Shown here: positions 1-7,022 of the stretch, one piece after another
Numbering within the stretch: position 1 is the stretch's first letter
How the letters are laid out: each line of letters begins with the position of its first letter
IMG/VR virus record: IMGVR_UViG_3300035564_000033
Location: 1-34,890 of that record
Strand: one strand, 5' to 3'
Length of the DNA stretch: 34,890 nt
Origin: a virus
The notes under the pieces: generated by a model
What the model was told of the DNA's origin: nothing
The model's input: only the letters and a program-made list of their open reading frames with translations
Database searches by the model: none
Program-made: the position numbers and the translations under genes

Positions 1-322
1 CCATCCCAAGTTCCATCTGCCGAACGGCAGTAATATCAAAGGGGATAGCGCCACGTAAGAACAGCCACAACTTGCGACGGCTCTCATCTTCATTTTCGCC
101 TTGAGCGGTCTTGAATCGTACCGTGAAGTTCTCAAACGCCATTCGTCTTAGCAGCGACTTCACTTCGCAACCTCCTTGCTCTCTTCGATCTTCCGTCTCG
201 CCTGCTCTCTCGCACCACTCCTCATCATGCTGGCCCCGACGGGCCCAGAACGTGCCGAAGCAGCGGTCGTACCGCCAGCGGTCTTCCGGAGAAAGCGAGC
301 GTTCGTAGGCGGCGCGGGTCAT
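1..322 (-). CDS. Small helical module protein, partial, runs off the left edge
   Basis: An open frame starts at the ATG at 322 and continues to the window edge (about 107 codons visible), so the C-terminus is missing. The ATG overlaps the stop of the radical SAM gene (ATGA). The first 40 residues (MTRAAYERSLSPEDRWRYDR, then RRGQHDEEWCERA) closely match the 61 aa protein at 1131-1316, so the two are paralogues. After the shared module this copy stays open, whereas the other copy stops. A strong AAGGAGG site lies 6 bases before an in-frame GTG near 132, so a second internal start is possible. The part after it is less GC-rich than its neighbours. Function unknown. Confidence 0.6.
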   Translation of the reverse strand, partial: MTRAAYERSLSPEDRWRYDRCFGTFWARRGQHDEEWCERAGETEDRREQGGCEVKSLLRRMAFENFTVRFKTAQGENEDESRRKLWLFLRGAIPFDITAVRQMELGM

Positions 323-1134
323 GCGTGTCCACCCATCGCACACACGCCGCCAACCAATTGATCCCATTCGGCCGGGCGGTGCGTGTAGTTGTCGTCTCTG
401 TAGAACATCGGGAAGACCCTTGCGCCAGTCTCAATGGCCTGCGCGATCCGCCGCTCTGCTTGGTCTGTCGTGTCTCCGGGATACCCCACCATGACGTAGA
501 TCGAAACGTGGTGGCGGAAGGTTCCGGCCTTCCACCCCGACAACGCGCGAAGGATACGACACGCTTGGCGAACAACGCGGAGTTGTTCCGGCCGGTCAAA
601 GGCGAGAAACAAGCGGTCGGGCTTCGTGTCCAGAATCAGCCGCGCCCGTTCCTCCGTGAGCAAGGCCGCCTCCAGGCCGCCCGTGAATCGCGGGCGTTCC
701 GGCTGTCGCTTCAGCATCTCGCAAACGGCTCGTAGATGGTCTAGATCGACCAGCACGTTATTGTCTTGCACTTCCCATCCGTTCGTAATCGGCAAGGTTC
801 TAAACGCTCCTTCTCTGATCGGAACCTTACACCACGGGCAGCGGTTCGGGCAGCCTCGACTCGTGATGACGTAGCCGCGCTTGAGGTATAGGCCGGGCGT
901 GAAATCTCCGCCTGGGTCGCCGTAGGCTGGACCGCCCACCTTCACGACGGCAGACGGGAATCGGAATCGCCATGCGGATGCCAATCGCTCGGCCTCGCGC
1001 CGGTCCCATGTGAACGTGCAGGAGACGTGGACCTCCTCGGCCGATTCCAGCCACAGAGGCGGGTCGCCGACAAACGCCATAGCATCGTCGGGCGTTGCCC
1101 GTGTCCATCGCGGGAATACCCGGATGATGTTCAC
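319..1134 (-). CDS. Radical SAM domain protein
   Basis: 271 aa. The CxxxCxxC motif of radical SAM enzymes is present as GCPNRCPWC (C95, C99, C102), preceded by the typical strand YVITSR. It should bind a 4Fe-4S cluster and cleave S-adenosylmethionine. Downstream are FTGGLEA, a likely SAM-binding strand, and YVMVGYPGDT, typical of the barrel's later strands. I recall similar short radical SAM proteins in phages and bacteria, but the substrate is not known to me. The GTG start at 1134 overlaps the stop of the preceding gene and follows GGGAGCGGGAAG. An upstream in-frame extension to 1200 exists but would overlap the preceding gene further. The stop overlaps the ATG at 322. Confidence 0.85.
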   Translation of the reverse strand: MNIIRVFPRWTRATPDDAMAFVGDPPLWLESAEEVHVSCTFTWDRREAERLASAWRFRFPSAVVKVGGPAYGDPGGDFTPGLYLKRGYVITSRGCPNRCPWCKVPIREGAFRTLPITNGWEVQDNNVLVDLDHLRAVCEMLKRQPERPRFTGGLEAALLTEERARLILDTKPDRLFLAFDRPEQLRVVRQACRILRALSGWKAGTFRHHVSIYVMVGYPGDTTDQAERRIAQAIETGARVFPMFYRDDNYTHRPAEWDQLVGGVCAMGGHA

Positions 1135-1316
1135 CTTCCCGCTCCCTGCGGCCCTCTGGGCATGGCCGCGCGCATGGTTCGCGTCGCTCTCTCGCACCAC
1201 TCTTCATCATGCTGCCCGCGCCAGGCCCACGCTGCCGAAAACGCACGGTCGTAGGCCCGGCGTTCTTCCGGCGAGAGCGAGCGTTCGTAGGCGGCGCGGG
1301 TTATGGCGGGGGCCAC
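1131..1316 (-). CDS. 61 aa helical protein, paralogue of the left-edge gene
   Basis: Starts with GTG at 1316 inside the end of the HNH gene and ends in a GTGA overlap with the radical SAM gene. Residues AAYERSLSPEERRAYDR and RGQHDEEWCERA are nearly the same as in the gene at 1-322. Where that copy has its ATG, this copy has ATA, so translation must begin at the GTG four codons upstream, or at a non-standard codon. The protein is charged, rich in Arg, Glu and Ala, and probably helical. Function unknown. The paralogues flank the radical SAM gene on both sides, which suggests a local duplication. Confidence 0.65.
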   Translation of the reverse strand: MAPAITRAAYERSLSPEERRAYDRAFSAAWAWRGQHDEEWCERATRTMRAAMPRGPQGAGR

Positions 1317-1594
1317 TGGTCACCCTTCTCGACGTTGCACGTTGCGCAGGCGAGCCTGCCGTTGTCGCGGGTGGCCCGGCCGCCCTTAGACCGTGGCCTG
1401 TAGTGGTCAAACGTCGCCGTCGCCTCAGTGAGTTCGCGGCCACAGTAGAAGCAGTGCGGGTCGGCCCTAAGGAGTTGCATTCTGACAATGTGTTCCCTAC
1501 GCAGTTTCTTACTGTTCTTGCACTTCCGCCCAGGCGGCGGCGGATCGTAAGGGCTCACATGTCCCTTGCCTCTATGCATTTGCATCCGCGTCAT
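1301..1594 (-). CDS. HNH endonuclease
   Basis: 97 aa. The compact HNH fold is clear: CFYC (C48, C51), then FDHYRPRSKGG with H64, N78 in RDNGRLACATCN, and a second Cys pair (C83, C86). The two CxxC-type pairs should hold a structural zinc and H64 should be in the metal-dependent active site. Such small HNH proteins occur in phages as free-standing homing-type nucleases or as packaging partners. This one is far from the terminase, so packaging is less likely. The start ATG overlaps the previous stop (ATGA). The N-terminus is Lys/Arg-rich and may bind DNA. Confidence 0.85.
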   Translation of the reverse strand: MTRMQMHRGKGHVSPYDPPPPGRKCKNSKKLRREHIVRMQLLRADPHCFYCGRELTEATATFDHYRPRSKGGRATRDNGRLACATCNVEKGDQWPPP

Positions 1595-1857
1595 TGATTG
1601 GGCTTCCACAGTTCGCATCCCAAACAGATGCTCTTCATCTCTGTAGCCCCTCGAAGTCCGTCAACGCAGCAGGCGTAGGACCAGCAGAAGCATTCCGGCT
1701 CTACCGAGAATGGAAAGGCACATTTCGAGTCAGGATTGCGGTAGGTCCACAATGCCCGCCCGTGAGTCCGGTAGCGCCGTAACTTTGCGTGAGTAGCGAC
1801 GTACCCGCCGCAGACAGAGCATCGGTAGACATGATCTTGACCGAGTGACTTGCTCAC
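1591..1857 (-). CDS. Cysteine-rich small protein, putative zinc binder
   Basis: 88 aa, starting with GTG at 1857 in a GTGA overlap with the preceding stop. Cys pairs are visible at both ends: YRCSVCGGYV near residues 12-20, CFCWSYACC in the middle, and ICLGCELW near the C-terminus. This looks like a treble-clef or ribbon zinc protein, but I do not recognise the family. It sits between another Cys-rich protein and the HNH nuclease. Function unknown. Confidence 0.65.
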   Translation of the reverse strand: MSKSLGQDHVYRCSVCGGYVATHAKLRRYRTHGRALWTYRNPDSKCAFPFSVEPECFCWSYACCVDGLRGATEMKSICLGCELWKPNQ

Positions 1858-2141
1858 CGCCCACCTCGATTCATCTTCCGCGCCGCCCGTTCCGCAACTT
1901 CGTAGACGGGCATCGGCTCTATCGACAGACACGGAACCAGGACACCTTTGTGGACCACGGTAGCCGCTCTGATCTTGAACCGGCCGATACCTACAACGGT
2001 TGGCTGGCCCTCGACTACAGAGGCTTCGTAGATGTAGGGCTTTGCTGCCTCTCTTCGCAGTCGCTTCTTGCAGTCGTTATCGTGGCCGCAGAACGTGCAT
2101 GTTCCGTGAACCCGGCCGCAGTCTGGACAGATATAAGCCAT
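1854..2141 (-). CDS. Zinc-ribbon small protein with C-terminal AAERAA module
   Basis: 95 aa. ATG at 2141 follows GAGAGGAG by 5 bases and overlaps the previous stop (TAATG). The N-terminus has YICPDCGRVHGTCTFCGHD, a C4-type zinc ribbon. The C-terminus ends in VAERAARKMNRGG, matching the tails of the genes at 2141-2434 and 3670-3849. The shared tail is the only similarity seen among the three, so it looks like an exchanged C-terminal module. Function unknown. Confidence 0.7.
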   Translation of the reverse strand: MAYICPDCGRVHGTCTFCGHDNDCKKRLRREAAKPYIYEASVVEGQPTVVGIGRFKIRAATVVHKGVLVPCLSIEPMPVYEVAERAARKMNRGGR

Positions 2142-2434
2142 TACTTGCTCCTCTCGTTCAATCGCCGCGCCGCCCGTTCCGCGGCCTCGCGTACCACGGG
2201 CAACGGCCGCACTTGGCAGGCGCCTAGGCCGACGGCGCACTTGCTAATGTCCCACGCTGTTCGCCAGTCGATACGCGAAGTGGCCGCCGAATCAGGCAGC
2301 CGCCAGACGATTCCGACGAACAGATGCAATCTTCGCCAGAGCCAATACGGCCACGGGCGGACCTTGGCCCAGGTCCAGCCGATGTCGGTTTCGACGAAGA
2401 CTGTACCCCAGTAGATGACATGCGGTTTCCTCAT
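2141..2434 (-). CDS. Trp-rich small protein with C-terminal AAERAA module
   Basis: 97 aa, from an ATG overlapping the VRR-NUC stop (ATGA). The N-terminal half is rich in Trp and aromatic residues (WGTVFVETDIGWTWAKVRPW, then LWRRLHLFVGIVWRL), which could include one weak membrane or interfacial segment. The C-terminus is [16 protein letters not shown], shared with two other genes of this operon. Function unknown. Confidence 0.65.
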   Translation of the reverse strand: MRKPHVIYWGTVFVETDIGWTWAKVRPWPYWLWRRLHLFVGIVWRLPDSAATSRIDWRTAWDISKCAVGLGACQVRPLPVVREAAERAARRLNERSK

Positions 2435-2910
2435 TTCGCACCGTCCAGTTGCCTTATCAGATCCTCCACGCCATCGCGGACGACCAGCACCTGCGCGCCG
2501 GTCTTCTTCCGCAGTTCCTCGTGCCGGGCCAGTTGGGTGGGATGCACTGGGTTCTTGCCGGCCTTGCACTCTACGTAGATGGCATCGGTATACCCCTCAT
2601 TGGATCGGCAGAACTCAAATCTACGCAGGCACAGCAGGTCCGGGTCTCCCTTGACGCCCTGCTTGATCCATCCACCGCCGCCAAGCGGCCTGTCTACCAC
2701 GTTCAGCCGATGCACCGTCCAGCCCCTCGCCTCCAGGTACTTCACGCACGCGGACTTGACGCGGCCTTCCGGCGTCGGCCCACGGCGGCGTTTCGGCCTC
2801 AGAACCCGCTCCGCGGCGGCGCAGAGGCGGGCGATTTCCGGCCGGATCGGTAGGCTCGCCTCCGCCACGCGCCGGGCCAGGCCGGGATGTTTTGATAGGT
2901 CAATGCCCAC
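2431..2910 (-). CDS. VRR-NUC domain nuclease
   Basis: 159 aa. The C-terminal 110 residues fit the VRR-NUC branch of PD-(D/E)XK nucleases: E49 in [26 protein letters not shown] with D89 and D91, then YVECKAGKN with E114 and K116, followed by [18 protein letters not shown]. In phages these proteins are thought to cut branched DNA such as Holliday junctions or to act with recombination and replication genes. The N-terminal 45 residues are basic and may bind DNA. The start overlaps the methyltransferase 3' end by 11 bases. Confidence 0.85.
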   Translation of the reverse strand: MGIDLSKHPGLARRVAEASLPIRPEIARLCAAAERVLRPKRRRGPTPEGRVKSACVKYLEARGWTVHRLNVVDRPLGGGGWIKQGVKGDPDLLCLRRFEFCRSNEGYTDAIYVECKAGKNPVHPTQLARHEELRKKTGAQVLVVRDGVEDLIRQLDGAK

Positions 2911-3679
2911 GTTCGGACTCCTGTAGCAACGTGCTGTCGATCAGCGGTCCCCGCCCGTCGCGTAATTCCAACTCCCGCTCGACCCGCTTGACGGCGATTG
3001 CGAAGTAGGCCGGGTCGATCTCCACTCCGATGAATCGCCGCCCCAGGCGCACGCACGCGACGCCCGTTGTGCCGGAACCCATGAAGGGGTCGAGGACAGC
3101 ACCGCCGGGCTTGCACGCCTTGTCAACCAGCCATGACCACGCGGCCAATGGCTTCGGACACGGATGCCCGTTGTATGGGGCGGGTTCATTCAGCGTGATC
3201 CCGCTTGGCAGAGAGCCCCTACCAGCCCGCCAGTCCCAACCGTAGTAGAGTATGGGCGAGAAAGTGGCGAAGCCCCACGGGCCACGGCGAGGGGCTGCGG
3301 GCGACCAGAAACAGCCCATGTCGTCCGGCCTGGGGTACAAGAAGCAGCACCTTACGCCAGGCGTCACAACTACCGTCGGGTAGTGAGTCCTGCAAACCTC
3401 TACCACTGGAACGCAGATGTCCTTGACATAGGCTTCGGTATCCATTTCGGCCGTCGCATACCGAAGCGGCCGGGGTCGGTCAATCGCATCGTGGCCCGCG
3501 CCGCCTTCCACGCCCCAAGGAGGATCGGCGACCACCGCGTCCACGCTGCCGGCCGGAAGCGTAGGGAGCACGCGCAGACAATCATCCCGGTACAGGACGA
3601 TCCGGCCGCCGTCGAGTTCAACGCAATCAGGCGAGGGCCTGCCCTTGTCTGGCGCGGGGATGGGGCGGATTACGTGCAT
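2900..3679 (-). CDS. DNA methyltransferase (N4-cytosine or N6-adenine type)
   Basis: 259 aa. Catalytic motif IV is DPPW (residues 52-55) near the N-terminus and the SAM-binding motif I is [10 protein letters not shown] (197-206) near the C-terminus, so the order is IV then I, as in beta-class amino-methyltransferases. FIGVEID after motif I fits motif II. It should use S-adenosylmethionine to methylate an exocyclic amino group in DNA, probably protecting phage DNA from host restriction. No restriction enzyme partner is visible beside it. A truncated relative lies at 4297-4554. The ATG at 3679 overlaps the preceding gene by 10 bases. Confidence 0.9.
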   Translation of the reverse strand: MHVIRPIPAPDKGRPSPDCVELDGGRIVLYRDDCLRVLPTLPAGSVDAVVADPPWGVEGGAGHDAIDRPRPLRYATAEMDTEAYVKDICVPVVEVCRTHYPTVVVTPGVRCCFLYPRPDDMGCFWSPAAPRRGPWGFATFSPILYYGWDWRAGRGSLPSGITLNEPAPYNGHPCPKPLAAWSWLVDKACKPGGAVLDPFMGSGTTGVACVRLGRRFIGVEIDPAYFAIAVKRVERELELRDGRGPLIDSTLLQESERGH

Positions 3680-3849
3680 GGATTGCCCTCGTTCAGTTTC
3701 TTCGCCGCCCGTTCCGCGGCCTCGCGCGAGGCGAACCAGACTACGCGATTGTTCTTGTCCTTCAGGACCGGGTTGTTACAGACGCCCTTGTGCCACAGGA
3801 ACCACGGTCGCTCGCGGTCGGCGCACCAATCGACTCGCCATTTGTTCAT
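3670..3849 (-). CDS. 59 aa protein ending in the AAERAA module
   Basis: Starts at an ATG overlapping the previous stop (ATGA). The N-terminus ([20 protein letters not shown]) is aromatic and charged. The last third, [18 protein letters not shown], is a short helix shared with the genes at 1854-2141 and 2141-2434. A 24-bp stretch at 3703-3726 is identical to 2168-2191, so the module was copied recently at DNA level. Function unknown. Confidence 0.7.
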   Translation of the reverse strand: MNKWRVDWCADRERPWFLWHKGVCNNPVLKDKNNRVVWFASREAAERAAKKLNEGNPCT

Positions 3850-4043
3850 TGTGGATTCTCCAGCAGTGGCAGAGCGTTGGCCGCGCGGCGTCTCTCGGCA
3901 CGGACCCGGCAGTCCGTGAAGTCCGAGCACTGGTAATCGCCGCGCCTGCCTCGCCGATAGGACACGCGGTTCTTCTTACCGCACACTGGGCAAAGCCCGA
4001 CGGGAAGGAGTTGACTCTTTGTGATGTACCCGTCCTTCCTCAT
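3846..4043 (-). CDS. Small zinc-finger-like protein
   Basis: 65 aa, ATG overlapping the previous stop (ATGA). A CPVC pair (residues 18-21), a basic stretch RVSYRRGRRGDY and a second Cys set in CSDFTDCR make a likely zinc ribbon with a basic surface, consistent with nucleic acid binding. Family not recognised. Confidence 0.65.
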   Translation of the reverse strand: MRKDGYITKSQLLPVGLCPVCGKKNRVSYRRGRRGDYQCSDFTDCRVRAERRRAANALPLLENPQ

Positions 4044-4300
4044 GTCTTGCCCTTTCGTGCGAAGCACGCCTTGATCCCGGCCCGGACAATGCGAAATGGG
4101 GTCGGCTTGCCGTTGAACCACCAATGCCGGCACAGTATCTCGTCGCACAACTCCTCCGCCGTCGGCCCCGTCTCCGCCCGGCGCCCGGCGCGGTAGCCGA
4201 ACCTATATCCTTGCGAGGACAATGCCCGTTCCCTCTCGGTACAGTTGATCTTCTCAGCCCACTCGTTCGCCTTTTGACTGACCGTCTTCCTTGCGCTCAC
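4040..4300 (-). CDS. Hypothetical protein, 86 aa
   Basis: GTG start at 4300 in a GTGA overlap with the truncated methyltransferase. The sequence is mixed helical: a Lys/Arg/Glu-rich first half (KANEWAEKINCTERERALSS), then YRFGYRAGRR and CDEILCRHWWFNG. No family recognised. Its place in an unbroken chain of coupled genes supports that it is translated. Confidence 0.6.
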   Translation of the reverse strand: MSARKTVSQKANEWAEKINCTERERALSSQGYRFGYRAGRRAETGPTAEELCDEILCRHWWFNGKPTPFRIVRAGIKACFARKGKT

Positions 4301-4554
4301 TTCGCACCCGCCTTTCTATCGCTCTTGGGTTTCGGCGCAGGCTTGCATGTACAGGAGCCGTCGGGCCCGGCGAAGTCCACTCCATACGGCGGGTCCGTCA
4401 CCACCGCGTCCACGCTGCCGGGCTCCAGCGTCGGCAAGACCTGGAGGCAGTCGCCATTGATGAGCACGATCCGGCCGCCGTCGAGTTCGCAGCGTTCCGC
4501 GTCGGCCAGGCCGGGGACACGCTGGAGGTCAGCCGATGTGATTCTTGCGGCCAT
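4297..4554 (-). pseudogene. Truncated DNA methyltransferase paralogue (motif IV only)
   Basis: 85 aa. Residues [19 protein letters not shown] and GSVDAVVTDPPYGVD match the N-terminus of the methyltransferase at 2900-3679, including motif IV as DPPY (54-57). After that it ends in a Lys/Pro-rich tail (KPAPKPKSDRKAGAK) and has no SAM-binding motif, so it cannot be an active methyltransferase alone. It keeps a good ribosome site (GGGAGCCAAGG before ATG) and overlapping junctions on both sides, so it is probably still translated. It may be a remnant of a duplication about 870 bp away, or a fragment retained for another use. Confidence 0.65.
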
Positions 4555-4756
4555 CCTTGGCTCCCTTCGCTAGTCGCCGTCGATACGCCCGCGCGCCGCC
4601 GCCCAGCGGTACGCCCTGTCGCCAGGCGATCCGGTTGCCACACCTACGGCAGTTAGGAAAGTCGGCGAGCATACCCAGGTTTGCCCACACGGAGGGAGAG
4701 GGCCAATAACAGGAGCACGGCTTGCGCCGCCGGTTAGACTTTGTGACGCTTGGCAT
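4529..4756 (-). CDS. Small zinc-ribbon-like basic protein
   Basis: 75 aa. ATG at 4756 follows GGAG with 5-base spacing and overlaps the upstream gene by 23 bases. CSC near residue 13 and CRRCGNRIAW near residue 36 could form a zinc site. The rest is basic, ending RRRLAKGAKDGRKNHIG. Family not recognised, probably nucleic-acid binding. Confidence 0.6.
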   Translation of the reverse strand: MPSVTKSNRRRKPCSCYWPSPSVWANLGMLADFPNCRRCGNRIAWRQGVPLGGGARAYRRRLAKGAKDGRKNHIG

Positions 4757-5186
4757 TCTGGCTCCTTTGATCGTCGCACTGCGCCAAGTCCATCGACATA
4801 GCGTTCACGCGGGCGATTACCTGCCGCAGCCGGGTGTTCTCCGCCTCCGCCTTGTCCCCCCGCTCCCGCTCGGCGGCCAGTTGCTTCGCCATCGCTTTGA
4901 CTGCACGGGCAATTCCGCCCACCGCGCCGTCTGCCTGCTCGTCATCGACCGGGAATCCCGCGTCGGCCAACGCCGGCGAACACCCGTGCACCATGTTCCC
5001 GTAGCAGGTGGCTTTGACTTTCCAATGGCCTATATCCTCGTTTGCGGCGGCCAGTTGCTCCGCGTAGTGGTCGTGGGCTTTGTCCAGCAGTGATCGGATA
5101 TAATCCTGCCACCATTGGACGTTGCCGCCGCCGTAGTCATTCAGCAGACCGGCATCAAACGCCGTGATCGTCTCTTGCTCGCTCAT
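4734..5186 (-). CDS. Coiled-coil protein, 150 aa
   Basis: The ATG at 5186 is preceded by AAAGGACG; the longer open frame upstream runs through a tRNA-like element and looks non-coding. The N-terminal half has an aromatic segment (YGGGNVQWWQDYIRSLLDKA). The C-terminal half is a heptad-like helix (AKQLAAERERGDKAEAENTR, continuing LRQVIARVNAM), typical of a coiled coil that would drive oligomerisation. Function unknown. It is the first gene after the 5187-5573 non-coding stretch. Confidence 0.7.
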   Translation of the reverse strand: MSEQETITAFDAGLLNDYGGGNVQWWQDYIRSLLDKAHDHYAEQLAAANEDIGHWKVKATCYGNMVHGCSPALADAGFPVDDEQADGAVGGIARAVKAMAKQLAAERERGDKAEAENTRLRQVIARVNAMSMDLAQCDDQRSQNAKRHKV

Positions 5187-5573
5187 CGTAGTCGTCCTTT
5201 CACTACCAGTGGCGGGAGTCGGACCCGCGCCGCCGCTGTACAGGAGCGATGGCCTTGCCGTTGCACTGGCGAATCTTCCGGCGGCCGCCTGGGGAACCGG
5301 CTCACAACGCGGGCTTCGCAACGTCTCCCAGTTTCCGCGCCGTGTGCCGCCGGAAGTTCAACGCCCCGTGGCAGGATTGGCCTGCCGAACCGAGTCTAGT
5401 CAGCGCGATTCGTCGCTCGGAACCGTCGCGCCGACAATCCCTCGCGTGGGCCGCACGGGGCAACATGTCAACTCACTCGCTCCCGCCTCAACGCGGGGGC
5501 TTACACCGTGGCGCACGCTTTCGCGCACGCCACAGAGGAGACAGGCCGACTACGCCGCCGGCCCGCCGTCAGA
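5187..5573 (-). other. Structured intergenic region, candidate non-coding RNA or leader
   Basis: A 387-bp gap in an otherwise gapless operon. On the minus strand it forms many inverted repeats: a 10-bp stem closed by a GAAA tetraloop just after the upstream stop (TGGCGTGCGC, GAAA, GCGTGCGCCA); GGCAGG/CCTGCC; GCGCGA/TCGCGC; TTCCG/CGGAA; and the tRNA-like element at its end. A 55-codon frame starting MLPRAAHARDC lies inside but has no clear ribosome site and a composition I do not trust. The region may be a regulatory leader, a decayed tRNA cluster or a small RNA. Confidence 0.4.
5204..5270 (-). tRNA. Degenerate tRNA-like element, possible tRNA-Thr (UGU)
   Basis: On the minus strand a cloverleaf can be drawn. 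The acceptor is GCCAGTG with CACTGGT (one G-U pair), followed by discriminator A. The anticodon arm is TCGCT/AGCGG around loop CCTGTAC, giving anticodon TGT. The T-arm is GCGGG/CCCGC around TCCGACT. The variable loop is four bases. The D-arm region is only 14 bases, short but like the reduced D-arms of some phage tRNAs. Odd points are C at position 33 instead of U, C at position 55, and no encoded CCA. It could be a decayed or unusual tRNA, or a tRNA-like structure in the leader of the next gene, whose ATG is 17 bases away. Confidence 0.45.
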
Positions 5574-6107
5574 TCACACAGGAATGCCATCAGTCTTGGC
5601 TTCGTTGGGGTCCCAAGTCGAGCCGTCGTCTGGAGGCGTAGGCCCGACAGGCGGCAATACGGTCGCCTTTGCCGGCGGCGCGGCGGGTCTGCCGGCGGGC
5701 TTGGCGGGATGGTTCACTCGCCAGCGGGCATTGGCCTCGCGCACCACGTCGGCGCCGGCGGGTTCAGACGGCGGCGCGGCGCCCGACACGCGGAACTTGC
5801 GCGAGCACTTCCCGTTGTACATGTTGTCGTAACTCTCGAACTGAACGTCCCTGCCGTTGGCGAACTGCATCTTGCCGAAGTCGCCATTGAAGCCGAGTTG
5901 TTCGAGCGTCCGCTCGGTGATCGGCACGGCGCCGCCCGTCATCTGCATGTAGATGACTTCTTGAATGCCCTGGATCGGCTTCCAGTCGCCGTTCTCGGCG
6001 ATCCGGTTGATGCCGATGGTCAGGACCACCTGCGGGTTCTTCTTGCTGTTGAAGGTGTACGTCCCGCTCAGCACATCTCCAAGAAAGTATCCAGTTGCCG
6101 GTTCCAT
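5574..6107 (-). CDS. Putative single-stranded DNA-binding protein
   Basis: 177 aa. The first 110 residues are beta-rich (YTFNSKKNPQVVLTIGINRI; TERTLEQLGFNGDFGKMQF; VQFESYDNMYNGKCSRKFRV). This resembles a phage family that I recall beside recombination genes and that is predicted to have an OB-type fold. The C-terminal third is Pro/Ala-rich and disordered, with acidic residues near the end (DDGSTWDPNEAKTD), as in SSB proteins that recruit partners through the tail. It lies directly after a Sak4-like ATPase, which supports a role in recombination. The ATG at 6107 has only a weak ribosome site (GGCGAG). The exact family is not certain. Confidence 0.55.
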   Translation of the reverse strand: MEPATGYFLGDVLSGTYTFNSKKNPQVVLTIGINRIAENGDWKPIQGIQEVIYMQMTGGAVPITERTLEQLGFNGDFGKMQFANGRDVQFESYDNMYNGKCSRKFRVSGAAPPSEPAGADVVREANARWRVNHPAKPAGRPAAPPAKATVLPPVGPTPPDDGSTWDPNEAKTDGIPV

Positions 6108-6110
6108 GAT

Positions 6111-7022
6111 CTACTCGCCTGCCTTTCCGTTGGTTCCCATCGAGCCGATGATCGTTGCCCACGTCTGCGCCGGGTCGTCGGGGATACTGATCTCTGCCGG
6201 CATTCCAAAGCGATTCTTGGCGTCCCATGCGTCCCGCTGTTCGGCGTACAGGATTCGCTCCGTACCGCCGATGCCCTTGCCCTTCTTGCCGGGCCGGTTG
6301 CCGCTCGCCATCGTGCCGCCCTCGACCACGGTGAAGAACTTGCCGAAGAGAACAGCGTCCGCCCAGCGGTGCGTTACCGCCCACGTCTTCGCGTGACAGT
6401 CGGCCACGTACTTGTCGTAGTCCGGTCCTGCGGGGTTCTTGAACGTCGTCACCTTGGCGTGCGAAAGGACCACGATATTGACGCCCGACTCGCGGGCTCG
6501 GTCCAGCCGGGCCAAGAGGTCCAGCCAGTCCGTTACAGCGATGTCGTAGCCCTTCTGGTATGAGTTGAATCCCTTATCGCCCCACTGGCCGGCGAAGTCG
6601 CGGGCACAGACGGCCTCGTGGCAGAGCCGCTCGGCGCCGCCCAGGGCGTCGATCGCCAGCGTCTCAATTCCGCTCCCGGCGATTTCGTCCACGATGGCCA
6701 ACAGGTCCGCCCAGGCCGTCACGTTGGCGGCCTGTACGTCCGGGGCCAGCCGCGCGTTGCGGAGCGTCTCGTAGCCCGTCTCGGTCCCGATCTCGATGAT
6801 GCCGGGCTTCGGGGCGAAGGCCACGGTGCTGGTCTTGCCCCATCCCTCTACGGCGTTGACGAGGAACCGCCAGCCGATCTTGCGGACGGGCAGAATGCCC
6901 ATCCGCGGGCGGCCGGCCGATGGTCCCTGCGTCGCGTGCCCGTTGCCAATGGCCGGCGGTAGGGGCGCCAGTTTGCCCCGCGGCGGCGCCGGGGGCGGTC
7001 TCGTGGTCGGTGCGGCGGTCAT
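6111..7022 (-). CDS. Sak4-like ATPase (AAA_24 family), recombination
   Basis: 303 aa. After a Pro-rich 45-residue N-terminus it has a RecA-like ATPase core: Walker A as GWGKTS (60-65) and Walker B as TLAIDALGG (121-129), then NIVVLSHAKVTTF, a typical sensor strand. This matches the phage AAA_24/Sak4 group, small RecA-core proteins linked to single-strand annealing and homologous recombination. The neighbours fit: a Cas4/RecB-type nuclease upstream and a putative SSB downstream. The ATG overlaps the nuclease stop (ATGA). Confidence 0.8.
   Translation of the reverse strand: MTAAPTTRPPPAPPRGKLAPLPPAIGNGHATQGPSAGRPRMGILPVRKIGWRFLVNAVEGWGKTSTVAFAPKPGIIEIGTETGYETLRNARLAPDVQAANVTAWADLLAIVDEIAGSGIETLAIDALGGAERLCHEAVCARDFAGQWGDKGFNSYQKGYDIAVTDWLDLLARLDRARESGVNIVVLSHAKVTTFKNPAGPDYDKYVADCHAKTWAVTHRWADAVLFGKFFTVVEGGTMASGNRPGKKGKGIGGTERILYAEQRDAWDAKNRFGMPAEISIPDDPAQTWATIIGSMGTNGKAGE

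Noticed and set aside
5323-5490. 55-codon minus-strand ORF in the structured gap
   Set aside because: No ribosome site, Arg-rich composition, and overlap with several stable RNA stems. It is not convincing as a protein.
5470-5515. Minus-strand promoter with a TTGACA-type -35 in the structured gap
   Set aside because: TTGACA is present but no -10-like hexamer lies 16-18 bases downstream.
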